Shown here in pieces: positions 47,472-60,489 of a DNA stretch of 64,000 nucleotides. Where the stretch lies: contig NC_135151.1 in the NCBI RefSeq assembly GCF_050948215.1, positions 6,612,220-6,676,219 of the forward strand, in the 5' to 3' direction. The translations under genes were made by a program, and so were the position numbers. Source of the stretch: Halictus rubicundus. Its lineage: Eukaryota > Arthropoda > Insecta > Hymenoptera > Halictidae. The notes beneath the pieces were generated by a model. The model was not told the DNA's origin, did not search any database, and worked only from the letters and a program-made list of their open reading frames with translations. Within the stretch, counting starts at the first letter, position 1. Every line of letters begins with the position of its first letter.

Positions 47472-47537
47472 GAGACACGAAACTCCATATGGTGATTGGT
47501 CTACTCCTAATAGGAGTCTCCTATACCTCGTCTGTGG
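47472..47537 (+). repeat. 50-bp promoter-linked repeat, copy C with hairpin insertion
   Basis: Starts GAGACACGAAACTCCATATG, contains GGTGATTGGTCTACTCC and ends TATACCTCGTCTGTGG, like copy A at 36613. It differs by an extra 14-bp segment that forms the palindrome ACTCCTAATAGGAGT. It lies about 160 bp upstream of the YIPF1 ATG. Confidence 0.85.
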
Positions 47538-47698
47538 TGAAAGTGCTCGCTCGTGATCATAGATGTCACAGCATGCAAATGACTTCTTGTCAGCGACCCA
47601 ACCAGCGTGGTTGAATTCTGCAATTCGTAATTCATAAATACACGTCTACATAGTACTTGTCAAATAGACAGGGAAACGTTCGAAAAGAATAAACAACA

Positions 47699-49191
47699 AT
47701 GGACAGAAGTCAGACGCAGCCGAGTGATTCACAGTTCATCTCCTTCCAAGATTTCCCCTCGATAAACCACGGAGTGACCGGCGATCAGGCGCAATTACAT
47801 GTCCACACTTCTAGTCATCAAGGTTTCAATAACCTATCAAATGACACATCTGGTATGGGCATTATCGAGGACCTCCAGGGAATGCCGGATAAAACCGAAG
47901 GTTCTTATCTCTCTGATGTTATTTTCAACATTAAGCAACCGTCTCGTTCTCATCGTCACAATGTCTCTAAGTATCAGTTGTTTCTATCAATATTTGTACA
48001 AATCTTCAGCCATGTTTTCTTTTATTGTTTTTAGCCACATCACACAGCTTCTGGACAATAGAGTACTATCAAAAGTTCTTCAATGTCAGCACAAACGATG
48101 TTGTGGAGAGAATCAAACGGTCCATGGTACCGCATGGCAGTGAAAACTACTTGATATCTCATATAAGGCCCAATCCAGATCTGTACGGTCCCTTCTGGGT
48201 CTGTGTCACACTAGTATTTTCCATAGCTGTTAGCGGGAACATAGCTGACTACTTGCAGACTGCGAATTCCAGCAAATACCACTGGAAATACGATTTCCAC
48301 ATTGTGTCCCATGCTGCTACTTGTATATTTTTGTACGCGTGGTTGCTACCACTTGCGTTGTGGGGAGCATTAAAATGGACCACCAGTGCTAGGGACACCG
48401 ACGAGGAATTAATTGAGGTTGGACATAGTTTTTTGTGATTTGGGATCTGTTTGCCTAATGATAGAACTAAAGTAAAAATTATTTTTAGGCATATGCAACC
48501 CCTGGGCTCCTGGAGATGCTCTGTTTGTACGGATATTCCCTGGCCATCTACATTCCTGTAGCTTTTCTATGGACAATACAGATTCAATGGTTACAGTGGA
48601 GTTTAGTCATTGTAGCGACCTTCCTTTCTGGCGGAGTCTTGCTCAGATCCCTGTTACCTGTTATTGCAGGTAAAACACAGAAATATTTATTTGCACTGTT
48701 TTGCGTGGAAACTGTGTCCTGGGCGAATTATTTTCCCAACATTTCACAAGCATTACAGTTAGGTTCATCAGGGGATTTGAAGACACTCTGATACTGATGA
48801 AGCTAGCTACAATGCTTGCAAAACGGGAAAATAGTTCCTCCAGAGCATAGCTTACACTCAAAAGCCTTAACAGTGAGAACTGTATAATGCCTGACCGTGA
48901 AAGCCTCAAATCTCTGAACAGAAATATTTATTCACACTGTACAGTAAACTAGAACCCTTTGCAAACAAGGATTCTTTAAAAAATTTTGTTCATTCTCCAA
49001 GAGTTAAAAGCTTTACCGGTTGACGGACTATCTACTGACTTTCAGGAAGGTATAGAGTGATCTACGTAGGTGTGATCCTAGGACTGCACATTTTGATAGC
49101 AGTGGGATTCAGATTGTACTTCTTCCACATGCCATCAAACAAGATTACTCCTCCAATAGAAATGGCCCCTGTAAGGAACATAACTAAATAA
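47699..49191 (+). CDS. YIPF1: YIPF1-like Golgi membrane protein, 4 exons
   Basis: Exons 47699-47970, 48048-48417, 48489-48669 and 49046-49191 join in phases 2, 0 and 1 into 322 residues (human YIPF1 is of similar length). Yip1-domain proteins span Golgi membranes five times and bind Rab GTPases and Yif partners in vesicle traffic. The cytosolic N-terminus of about 135 residues is polar. The family signature DLYGPFW (residues 135-141) opens the first membrane segment. Others cover FLYAWLLPLALWG, GYSLAIYIP, IVATFLSGGVLL and GVILGLHILIAVG. The junction at 48048 (ACACAG|CTTCTGG) was chosen on phase and gives NFWTIEYYQ, matching the family's SFWTxEYY. An upstream TTTTTAG acceptor at 48034 would be out of phase. 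CCT|GTAAGG just before the stop resembles a donor, so another 3' exon is possible. Confidence 0.9.
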
Positions 49192-49226
49192 ACATAAACA
49201 GAACTAAATATATCTTTGGAACAAGA

Positions 49227-49232
49227 AATAAA
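49227..49232 (+). terminator. YIPF1 polyadenylation signal
   Basis: AATAAA 36 bp after the YIPF1 stop. Another AATAAA overlaps the stop codon itself at 49187-49192. Confidence 0.6.
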
Positions 49233-49239
49233 CAAGGAT

Positions 49240-52200
49240 AACTAATATTTTATGGAATTCGAGGCGTTGGTGTTTATTTGAAAAAAAAAACATCGTCTGC
49301 AGGACCCATTTATATGTACATATACCAGGATGTCTTAGTTAAATGGATCAACTAAGTATTTCATACATTTATTATTGTACAAAGAAACTTTTTTAGTCAT
49401 TTGATAGTGTTTTGTATCAATAATCATCTTCTAAAGAAAAAGCCAGAAAGAAATAATTAGACTGTGTTATTTAATATAGCTTATTGCGTGTTAATCTTTA
49501 ATTGTTAAGAGACTATTCAGCCACAGCTGGTAGTTGAAATATTAATATAAAAATCATGTACCTATGATAGATCCCGTATGTAACAAGAAATACAGGAAAC
49601 CAGGAAAGTGCATGGTTGATTTATTTCCACAGCCCCCGCGTTTAGCGTAGGGACGCGTTTACACATCAACGCGACACACATATCAATTTACAATCGTACG
49701 AACCTCCATGTATACAGCGATCGTTAATTAGTATTCATAATACAATGGATAGTAATTGTTATTTAGTCGTCGTTAATTACAATCGTACGTACAGTTCATC
49801 AATATACTTTTTTGTTTTATTCCTCGTTACGATTAACCAATATGACAAAAGGCAACATTCACTTTGTAGTAGTATCATTACATTATTATCATCAATCTAT
49901 CAATATATTATATTTATATATACCATGACAGTAGTAATTTTCTCGCCGTTCAACATTATATTATATCATATACGTGTATATATATATACGTATAAATATA
50001 TATATATATATATTTACAAAGAATACGACATTATACAATATAACGTCTTGGCGAATGTAAACGTTGAGTTGATTAATCCAAGATCTGAGTAGGCGCCGGT
50101 ACCCGAGAGTAAACGAGTGCTTTACAAGGTGTGTAATATTACATCTGCTAAGAAAGGATCAATTGTGTCACGGCCTCGCCGTCCGGAACTAATTGCAAAT
50201 TGCTTTCTTTTCGTATCGAAAAGTGAAGAAAGCGACTCGCGAGAGGTAACATCGGTAAAAGTTAGCAAACACTTTGTCTACGAAGTCTTCCGGATGTTTC
50301 GAGCCTTGTCGACGTGAGCTTCGCGGTTACAAAGTTCGAGAGGGTCGAAGAAAACTCGATTTTACCTCTTACAGCTTGCATCGTTCCCAATTGAACAGTT
50401 TACATAATTACCAAATTCAATTTTAACTGTGGACAAAATTTTTCTGGACTAAGAAATCCAATGTGAACAAAATGGCGAAGGTCTGGTGGTCACTGATTTA
50501 TCAATAAAAATTTTATTTCATAGTAAAGATAGTCAACAGATACTCAGAACATCTACCCATAACTGTACCTATTAAGCACAGATTGCTATTGTTCCGTGGA
50601 CAGTAGAATTGCTTGATTAGTTTGCGTTCAATTGTCAATGATAATTGATGCAAGCTGTGGAGCAGTGTCGAGAGATTCGAACATGGTCCGGCGAGCGTTT
50701 CGACAATGAACGAAATCGGCCGGAAGCGCCACTAATTTTTTTAATTAATTGGCCTAGCGCTCACAACGACTTGGTCCAACTTGTGTACACAAGATATTTA
50801 TACAGTCACGAGATTGCGAATAGGCAGGAGCAATAACGAGTGACGTAAATCTACGACAGTCTACGGCGTTTACTTTTTGCTCATCTTTATCTGTTTTTCT
50901 TGGCTTTCTTTCTTTTGTTTGCATCGGTAGTCTTGATTCTCTCAGCATGTACACGCGAGCCAGCTATACGGAACAATTGTTGACAGAGTTGGGTCGGTGG
51001 AGTGATAATTGAATTGTTGATTAGGCTCGAAACCGTTCTGTACATATCGCTCATAATCTGTGGTGTTGTCTACAGTTCAAAAACGTCTGGTTACTCGTTA
51101 GTTTCATAATTTAGAAAATGGGCGAAAGACATCAAATTATAGTCTTCGTAGTCTGATTCAATGCAGTATATCTATTTTAATTTTTATCGTTTCCGCTTGA
51201 AACAAACCGAAATCATCGTTCATCGAACTGTAGACTGAGTTAATGATTCGAAGCGAAGCTTTACGATTTATCAATATTATATAAATATTAACTCAAATTG
51301 TAAGTAAATATATTCAAATATTAGCTGAAGCTTCGCCAAATTTTGCCAGTTTTTCTTTGTATATTAATTATAATTGGCACCGTTTTAACTAAACAAACCT
51401 GAATCATTGTCCCTCGAATATTCAGACAAGTAACACAAGTATTAACAGTACAGTATTAACTCAAGTTCTAAGTAAAAATATTTTGAAATTGTGAAAGGAC
51501 AAGAACACTATAGAATTTTTAACATTCTTTCGAACGGTAGTGCATCTTCGGTCGCTATATACATGCAATTAGTCACGAATATCATACAATTATCGTCTCT
51601 AGATTTTTGAAAAGTCAGTCAACGGTCGAAAAAGTGTCTCGTTACACACCTAAATCTCTAGAACAGCTGAATCCGAGAATGAAGTGTTTTACAAACACGC
51701 ACCACCTTTCGGCCTAATAAAATCGATTGCTCATATTAATTTGGGGTTGTTCTTTTGAAACCGTTTCATCCTCCACCGATCCAACAGTTTCTATGGACAT
51801 TATGTACAATAAAACGTGTCGCCGGGCATAGCTATCGTCGCTATCATCGCATGATGATACATCCTCCTCTTCCACTCTCACGTCGAGTGTGAACACACCG
51901 TTTACACAGAGACGCACGAATGGAAAATAATGTAACGTGCGTGGCTATTGCATGTCACACGTAGGATAATTAGTTAGTGTTTACCCTGGTTTTTATCGAT
52001 CGTTACAAGTGTACATACATTTATACATACATATGTTTGTCTCGAGTAACAATGCTCGTTAACGTTATACCTCTTTATACAATCGTTGACTATCGTGTTC
52101 TACCGTGGTACGCGATATTACAATAATTCTTTGATTATTCAGTCGCATGCTTAGACAGTAGGTGACCTCTACGCCGATCACCGATGACGATCGATCGTTT

Positions 52201-54005
52201 CGCCGTCGACCATAGTTTCCCAACGCGGGGAACCAGGGGCCATTAAAACTTCCAATTACTTTTCATCTTCAATCCGATTTTGTGGAATTTTTTAAATTCG
52301 GCAATTTTTATTGTTATTTATGATGAAAAAATGGTTGGGAAACTATGATCGGATGAAATTATCGGAGAAATTCAAGCGGACAAGGATCTGCCTCTCGTTC
52401 GGTTCTGTTCGATTCACTATCGTTTTATTAATTATTGTTTCCCGGAAGCTTCGCGCGCTTCCACAAGTATTTAAATTTGAAACACTAGTTTCACTGGATA
52501 AAAAAAAGAAAACAATTCGATAGGATGTCTGCTTGAACTATCGCGGAATCGTCTCTATTTTTTTTTTTTTTTCGAATCGGCTATACCTGTGCTTCGCTAT
52601 CCTAATTAATGAAATCCGCGTCCGTTAACACGTCGGCGAGGAACTACTCATTGTTGTACTATCTAGGTGAACGGTACTCCTCCGAGAAACGACGAACGTC
52701 TATATGGAAATGCAAGATTCTCATTCCGATGCTCTGATTCCTGTGGTTCTCCGCGAGTCCCTCTAGCAAGCTTTCATAGTAATCGTGATATGTCATACTA
52801 CTGTCCGGAGGAACCGTGAAATACAACCGAGTTACAGTCAACGAGTTTGCTACTGTCAAGTTTTAGAAAGTATCGTATTTGTTTTCCGCTAGTGATATTC
52901 TTCATTAGGCGATAACACCTTCGACAGCTATTTTGAGCATAAATTAATCCGACAACGATACTGTACCAAACGACGACACACCGACTACTTTATTTATTAC
53001 TACGGTAACCGAATCGGCTGCTTGGAAATGTTTCAAGGAGCATTGTAGATGCTCAAGCTCACTAATTTTAGGGTCACCTTCGAAGTAGTCGCGATTAACG
53101 CATTCGGAAGGACAACTGCATTAGAAAGATTACCCTGCAACGTCTATCTTATTGTATTCCATTCTTTGTTATTGAAAATATTGCAAGCAATTTTTACCAG
53201 AAATATGCGATAGTAACGTTCTCATAGACTCAACTAAATACAACAGACTTTGATCAAGCTTAAAATTTTCATTAGATTCCACTTTAAACTACTAGAAGCA
53301 TTAACCAAAGTCTCCAATGACTTTCTAAATTCCATTTACTTTATTCCACTTCAACCTACTAGAAGTATTAATCGAACTATCCAGTGGCTTTTTTATATCC
53401 TATTTTCAACCTGTCCATAACAAAAAAAAAGAAAGGAAAATTTGCATTCCGAATGCGTCGAAAGATTGAAGCAAACGCGTTTCCGATTTTTCGAAATGAA
53501 AATCAGCCTGCCTCGAGTCTCAAAAATCGTCTCGACAATGGAAAAACTACTGAGAACTATGGTTCACCGTACAAGTCAGCGTTTCCTGCGATCTGTTTCA
53601 GTTACAACGACGCTAACAGATCTACATTATGGATTATGGTCGCAAAGGGCTCTCGGAACGCATCGTTTCAACCACACCGCGCTAAAAGCATGCCGGAGAA
53701 GAGTATTCGCACGGGGACTTGTTAAAAATGGCGCTCGAGGGTCTGTAAAAAGGGGACGTGATTTTCCGCTCCGTCTCGAACGCGTTTTTTTTTTTATTTG
53801 TTTGATTGCGTGGCTTAATTGATAACAGGTACGATAAATCACGCGCAGTTCCATTCTTCTCCAAAAGCTTTCACTTCCGGTCCTGCGCGCTTCGAACTCT
53901 CTCGAAACGAACCTGTTTCTCAGACGATACCGATCGTTCTTTGCTTGCGACACAGCGATTAATTGCGACAGAAATTAAAGAATGCGGTATGCGGCGCGTG
54001 ATTAT
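49240..54005. other. Non-coding block, AT-rich with TA repeats
   Basis: Contains a (TA)-rich tract near 49977-50013, a T13 run near 52560 and many TGTA(C/T)ATA words. The best frame is a minus-strand stretch ending at 51714 with an acidic VEEEDVSSCDDSDDS segment, which has no family match and no confirmed exon borders. No gene is supported. It may be untranslated or intronic sequence of a gene outside the window. Confidence 0.5.
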
Positions 54006-54197
54006 TAGACTGCGGATTTTATGCGTTCACAATAGAAATGGGTCGGTGCGGTTTAACACTAGAGAAAAATTTCAACGATTCGAGAATAAGGATATATGTA
54101 CTATTTTCGACGTGTTAAAATTAGCCGAGGCAGAATTAAACGTGCATCTGGCAATCGATGCAGACAATTTTTATTTTGCACAAAGATCCGCAGTCCA
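54006..54197. mobile_element. hAT-like MITE with perfect 8-bp target duplication
   Basis: GTGATTAT flanks both sides (53998-54005 and 54198-54205). Left end TAGACTGCGGATTTTATGC and right end GCACAAAGATCCGCAGTCCA form inverted termini. 192 bp with no transposase. It is the best-preserved copy of the family in the window. Confidence 0.88.
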
Positions 54198-54445
54198 GTG
54201 ATTATCCCAGAGATCGATCACTGCATTATGTTTTTGAAAGAGATGAATATGTTGTCTTCTTAGACGACCCTACAAATTTTGGAGGTGATTTACAGTTTCC
54301 TTTTTGCAGAAAGATGTGTTTAGAAGAAAGATGTTGTATTCTTGGTTGGAACTGATAAAGTCTGGAGGTGATTCGAAGTTCTCTTTTTGTAGAAAGTTAG
54401 GGTGAAAAAATTTTGGAAATAAAGAGGATTTACGTTTTCTATGTA

Positions 54446-54849
54446 TAGTCAAACTTGTTTTTGCGCGGTAGGTAGGGACCGCATAAAAGAAACCACACGA
54501 AAAAAATATTCAGACATTTCATAAATAGCTAGAACAAATAATTTTTTACAATATATTAAAGAAAATTTTTTTATGCGGTGGAGAGGGACCTCATAAGAAG
54601 AAGTCTCACTTAGAAAATATGTCAAAGATTTACGAAATAGCGAGAAAATGCTTTCCAAACAAAATAAATAATTAACTTACACGTGGAAACATTTAAAAAA
54701 AATTTAATTTCTCATTTTAAACATGGAGACATTTTCAAAATGCACGTAATTCAATACTACTCGTCGTTACAAGGGTGTTCTAATGCCAACACCGTTGGCA
54801 TTCATATACCGCATAAAAAGGGACCGCACAAAAACAGGTTTGACTGTAT
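54446..54849. mobile_element. Tc1/mariner-like non-autonomous element
   Basis: Left end AGTCAAACTTGTTTTTGCGC and right end GCACAAAAACAGGTTTGACT are imperfect inverted repeats flanked by TA. GGGACCGCATAAA-type words lie inside both ends. About 404 bp, AT-rich, no transposase frame. The TA flank suits the Tc1/mariner superfamily. Confidence 0.75.
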
Positions 54850-56124
54850 ATTGTCAGTTTTGGTTCGAGTTTGAGACAGTAGTAGTGAACTTGAGATCTT
54901 GTTCACTACCAGTGTCTGTTCTAGCTAGATTAATATAGAAATAGGTCGTTTTCCGTATTGTTGGTGTAGGAATATTTTTGTATGTTTGCAAGTAAGAGTG
55001 GAATTGATCATATTGCATAAACCTCCAAGTGCAATTTGGATTCAATTTTTGAGAGTCGTGGTTAATCAACTCTCTTTTTCGTTACAATTTGTGACCAAAA
55101 TATAGCAAGGTTAGAAAAATGTCTTTCTGAAAATTAAACGAGGATCAGCAGCGCATCAGAAATTTTGGAAATGAAGTCCATAATATTTGAATTCGAGTTG
55201 GGACACTTGTTACAGCCCTGGACAATCCCAATGCCAAGTGGGTAATATTTTTGAATTTTCTGAGACGCTGAAAATGTTATAATACACAATTTTTTGTTGG
55301 GGTTTATGATTCTGTTGATAGTTTTAAGCATGCGTACGGTAGGAGAAAGACTCGTGGAGCGAGAAGTATCCCGAGGTATAGTGATTATAGTGAATGATGC
55401 GACAGGCGTTGACCGGATGTACAGTGGATCGCAAAAGCTTCCGACCAGATAGTTCTTCACTTTGTATTTCCGAAAGGATGTGCAATGTTCATCGAGGGCA
55501 CACAAGATAGCAACAATACTCGTTGCATTTAACTCACAGTATCGAAGTAGCAATTATACTATCTATTTAGTATTAGTTATAGTATTAAAATTTACTGGTT
55601 TGTACAGCCTCATAATGCAGGACTGCATTTATGCAGATTGCAAGGCGATTTCTAGTAAAACATGTGCCCCCAGAAATAAAATTCAATAACTACCCCGAAG
55701 GAATCGTTATAATTTCAATAATTCTACGGTTAAAAATTATTCGAGCCACTAATTTCGAGTAGCGTCGCGTTTCTAACGTTAAAATTTGATTAGAATTAAC
55801 AGCAGAAAATAATCGTGACAAACTTACGTAATCCGGAGCTTTTGCGTTCCACTATGTAATGGAAATGGGACGCGCGTGGTGTTTGTTTGCTCGAGAAGCA
55901 GCGCAAATGAAGGAGAAACGCAATGATAAAGAATGGATCCGTAACACAGCGAACTCAGTTCAAAAAGTGTCCGAGCGAGTAACACGGACATCTGCATTTA
56001 TTAACCATTTAAAACACAGTGAGACGCCTGTATCGCTGCGTGTACCTCTCTCTCCCTCACACTTTCTCTCTCTCACTCACTCTCCCTCTCGCTCGCTTTC
56101 TCTCTCTCTCTCTCGCGCGCGCTC

Positions 56125-56206
<82 letters not shown>

Positions 56207-59200
56207 CGTAGCAAAATGTTTTTATTTTCGCATTCGTACTTTTCATATCGGTATTTTTTTCTGTTTTTTCTCTCTCTCTTTATTTCTTCTTTTTTCCCCT
56301 CGTACTCGATCTTTCAGGTTTTTCTTTTGCATATAGTAATATCTCAAATACACTTATACGCGGCTTCGAAGAGGCGTCGAGGCTCTCCGACGATCACCTT
56401 AAGCATTAGTCTTTAGTGTTTGATTATTATACTACAGTAATATACAGAAAATCGTGGTTCTTAACGCCGGCGGTCCCGCTCGTCCATCGAGAACCGGCCT
56501 CGGTGCGATTTCTATCTCATTTTCGATTATAATTATCGTTCGCCGATCCTCGACTTCCGGTGGCCGAGGCCGCCACGCTGGACGAGCGGAGTCCGGGGCT
56601 ATCAGTTAATATTCAATAATTACAATACACTAAATATAATCGGCCCGTGTATATTAAAATATAAATATCAAATAGACTTCTTGCCCCCAAGGATATATGC
56701 ACCATCTAAATGCGGGTGCGCGACTTAAAAATTCAGAGACGTTTCGTTTAAGTAAGTCGTCACCGATTAGTTGTAAGACCCCTGTTGTCGGAAGAACGCA
56801 CAGCTCGGTGCTACCGAAACGATGCGCGAACATTTCGTCGATTTTTCCTGATTTTTCATCTCGTGTTGTTTTGTCCCTTTTTATTGTTTGTAAAAGAGGA
56901 GAGGATCGTCTGCGGTAGCCGCGAGCTGCGCCGCGATGAGATTAGAATTTTTTGGTTACCTAGACGATTACGTGTTCCGTGTGTTTTCTAGTTGACGAGG
57001 ATCCTTTCGCTTGGGACACTCGGTAGATTGTTATTCTGTTGGGTCAAAGACAGTTGGTTGCTCGGGGGGACACTTAATTTACTGATACAATTTCAAGATT
57101 TTTTCATTTTGAGTACAGTAGTTGAGTACAGTTTTCCTACAGTAGTGAGTGACTGAAAATTATATTTTTAATTAGTTGTTTAGAATATCCTCGTCTATTA
57201 TCTTGTTTTCAATGACGAATTCGAGTGTAATTTTGTTCTAGTATACAAGAAAATGGTTATTCGCGCTTCAAGTCATTGTTTTAAGTGTACAGATAAACTA
57301 GAGGATTTTTTAATCAATTTTGAATTGCTCTTGGTAAGATAAAATTATGTTAGGCATGGTTTGTATCGGAGTGGTCTCGAGGAAACAACTGAATTTGATT
57401 GAGCTATGCTGCAAGTGTATATGCTACTGGTTCGTCTGACATTTGTTTATAGGAACAATTTTTAGTATATTGTGTTTGTTGGATTGTTAAATCCTGTATA
57501 CACTTTGAAAAAAACATTTTCAATCTGTACCGCCTCTGAACAGAACATTCGAAAGCTCAGGCAAACCTTAAAAACTAAAAATACAATAAAGGATAAAGAT
57601 CCTCTTCAAAGGATGAGAATCCAATTTACTCCAAAATTAGAACTAAAGAAAGATCTCGAGATAAAATCTTCTAAACATTAAATTTGTCATACTCGGCAGA
57701 TTGACTGCCAGATCGATAGTCATAAAAAGTCCACAAAACTAAAGCAATATATATCATGGAACTCTAATTCATAATACAATTTCCTAAAACCCCAAGAACC
57801 CTAACCAAAATTGCATTAGTCAACGTTTCCCCAAAAACATTAATTTTTAACTCTAAACGAAAATATTATCTTACGTTTACTATTAATGCTGCAATCTTAA
57901 ACTAATCTTAACTGTCCAAAAAATTGAAGTAACTCTCAGCTATCCCACTATGTTTCTAATACCGCAAAGCACTATTAATCGCTATTGAACAATTTCATAA
58001 GAATCAACATTAAAAATTAATCTAAATAAAACAAGCTTCCAAACAAGCTTGTCCACTAATCCTGCATCTAAGTGTATATAACTTTCAACAATACTAATTT
58101 CGAACTCTGAATAAAAAGATCACCACGTAAATAAATTGATCCACAAAAGATTAATCTAAATAGTCTAAGCTTGCAAAGTTTGTTCATTCGTCAATCATGT
58201 TGCATCAAAGTGTACACAGACATCAACAACACAGAATCTCAACACGTTGACCGTCGTTCAGTGAGAAACTAATTTCGAAGCTAACACTGTTCTCTTGGTT
58301 TAATACGAGCCAAGTTATGTACAACAAGGGTTGATAGTAATCCCATCAAAGTGACTAATATAATATTGTTGCCTTATAAAAATTACAAAATGAAATTCAT
58401 TTCAATCTTGCGCAATTTTTAATATAGCAGGGCCTTCAACGAAGAAACGTAATCTAATCACCCTTGAAAACATCTGCACAATTTCAACAATCGCAAACTA
58501 AATAATCAGACGTCAGTTGCTTCTTGACCAATGATTCACTGTCAATAAACATGTAGCTGCGTAGAAGCGTCCACAGTAGTCAACGTGTCGAAACTCTTAC
58601 AAATCTATCGGGTGTCCAAAGTGAAAGGGCTCCGAGGGCTGTTGCGTGGACCGAGATGCGAGCCATGGTGCATCGATTGTATTTCATCGCGTGGACCAAT
58701 AAGTGCTGGATTGATTAGGGTGACGCGTGGTCGGTCGCGATACGATTTAAGCCTAAGTACTTTTGATTTGTCTCTGGTTAATTGATTCGCGGCGAGGATC
58801 TCGCGACACGCATCTCGTCGACGGCTGCGCCCGCCCCCGCACCGCATTCCGTTCCGTTTTATTGTCGGATACAAAAGAAGCCAAACACACACGACGGGGC
58901 CCGAGGCATCGGTCGACGCAACGCCGGAAACGCCGACGACTTCCGGTCTCTCCAATTTTCATTCCCCTTTTTTTCCACGCTTTTCCCCCCATCGGTCTCT
59001 CTCAGTGTACATCTCTCGTTTTCTCCTGTTCCCCCTTCCCCCAACAATTTTTCTGTTTTGAAACGCCGGTGCCGAAAAATCGTGTCCAAAAATCGGTTCT
59101 TTAAACCGTGACGTTCGACGACGACATCCCCGGACGTTGCGTGCGCGAACTATTTCCGGGACCAAACTAAACCTACGCTTTGTACTCTGGTCGGCCCCTG

Positions 59201-60108
59201 AAATAATTCGTCGCACGCGCCTCAGCAATCCGGTACTCTTCCGTTTCTTCTCCTTCTCTCGTTAATTACATAATGTTCCGTATATGTATATATATATATA
59301 TATATATATTCATATTTATAGATATAGATATATTCATATTTATATCCATATACATGTATACGAGATGGTGTTCAAGGAGACCGTCGGCGATCAAGGCAAG
59401 AAAAATTGATAGGCTGCGGATGTCCACGCGTAATCGTGATCTCATGCATCAGTCATGAACAATAGTAGTTAGTTACACACCAATTTATCGGATGTACACA
59501 TAAATAATCATATAATTTAAACGAAATTAAGGCAACATTTTTTACTGAAATATTTGCCGTTGCTTTCTACGACTCCAAATCACCTTTTCCAGGTGGGAAA
59601 TGAGTTTTATCTAAGCAAGTTAGGTAAAATTCATTTTTGTGTTTCTTACAAAAATCTGAGTTATTTATCTGTACGTGTGGTATATAAGTTTATTGTTAAC
59701 CCTCGTGCACTGTCCAGAAAATTGGGACATTTATATTGTGAGAATTGAGATGTTGATATCAACCCTTTGTGTTCCAATGTGGAAAAAAGACTCGACATTA
59801 ACGTTTGCCCCAATAGTTAATTATCTGACTAATTTGCAGTACGTTCACCAATAATGCCAAAGTTACATGGTACAACAGTTGTATTATTTTTCTGAGTAGG
59901 CTGTTTTGAATGGGTGAACAGAGTTACTTATGAAATACAATGTTCTGGCATATTCTAAAACAGAAGACCGTTGAGAAGGGTTGAATCAATTGACGCATCT
60001 CAGCGAGAACGATCAGAATGAAAAGCAACGATGGGCTTGTGAACAGTGCTGCAGGATCAATTATTTAAATAAATTCAAAATGTAGCATCCTTAAATTCTT
60101 AAATTCTT
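54850..60108. other. Non-coding block with CT and TA microsatellites
   Basis: AT-rich DNA interrupted by a large CT tract (56047-56200), a GC-rich stretch (58.58-59.2 kb) and a TA tract (59284-59309). Frames through the repeats are artefacts. A single TTAACCCTCGTGCACTGTCC terminus at 59696 resembles piggyBac-like MITE ends, but its partner is not clear. No gene is supported. Confidence 0.5.
56047..56200. repeat. Long CT-rich microsatellite
   Basis: About 150 bp of CT with interruptions, including a nearly perfect (TC)n core at 56137-56198. The 185-codon Leu/Ser frame (55859-56416) is caused by it. Confidence 0.95.
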
Positions 60109-60111
60109 TTG

Positions 60112-60489
60112 ATGGTTCTACTATTTCGCATTGAGTTTCTGTTGTGTTTAAATTGTTTCGCGATTTTTGCAATAAGCGCACAGAATCCGCAGCCTAGGAA
60201 CGACTATTGGAACGCCGGAAACGAGTCCGTCCGATCGAAACAAGTCCAGAACCGATCCCGGATGGATCGTCGGTATAAGGCACGCTCTACTAGTAAACAA
60301 ATCGATCGACTAGTACGATTTAATCGCAGGCCGTTTACGAGAATTTTGGAAATCAACTGTAAAAGAATCGCGCGAGGTGAAAGATCGTATACAAACGAAA
60401 TTTGTTCAGCAACGACGTCGCTCGTGATTCGGATGTCATTGAACACCATCATCGACCCCGCGACTGTGCGCCTCGCGTGCATAACATGA
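60112..60489 (+). CDS. Unconfirmed ORF with signal-peptide-like start
   Basis: An ATG-led frame of 125 codons starts MVLLFRIEFLLCLNCFAIFA, a hydrophobic stretch that could be a signal peptide ending after ISA. The rest is basic and polar (RSKQVQNRSRMDRRYKARS) with only three later cysteines and no known domain. A segment at about 60176-60196 resembles a terminus of the local hAT-like MITEs, which argues for chance. It has no splice or promoter support. Probably not a gene. Confidence 0.12.
   Translation: MVLLFRIEFLLCLNCFAIFAISAQNPQPRNDYWNAGNESVRSKQVQNRSRMDRRYKARSTSKQIDRLVRFNRRPFTRILEINCKRIARGERSYTNEICSATTSLVIRMSLNTIIDPATVRLACIT

Larger units (their letters stand above)
46690..47698. promoter_or_regulatory. 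Shared upstream region of ZFC3H1 and YIPF1
   Basis: About 1 kb separates the two divergent start codons, so both promoters should lie here. The half nearer YIPF1 holds a 30-bp minisatellite (47292-47449) and a copy of the promoter-linked 50-bp repeat (47472-47537). A bidirectional promoter is inferred from the arrangement. No TATA box stands out. Confidence 0.6.

Noticed and set aside
55859..56416. 185-codon Leu/Ser-rich ORF
   Set aside because: Generated by the CT microsatellite.
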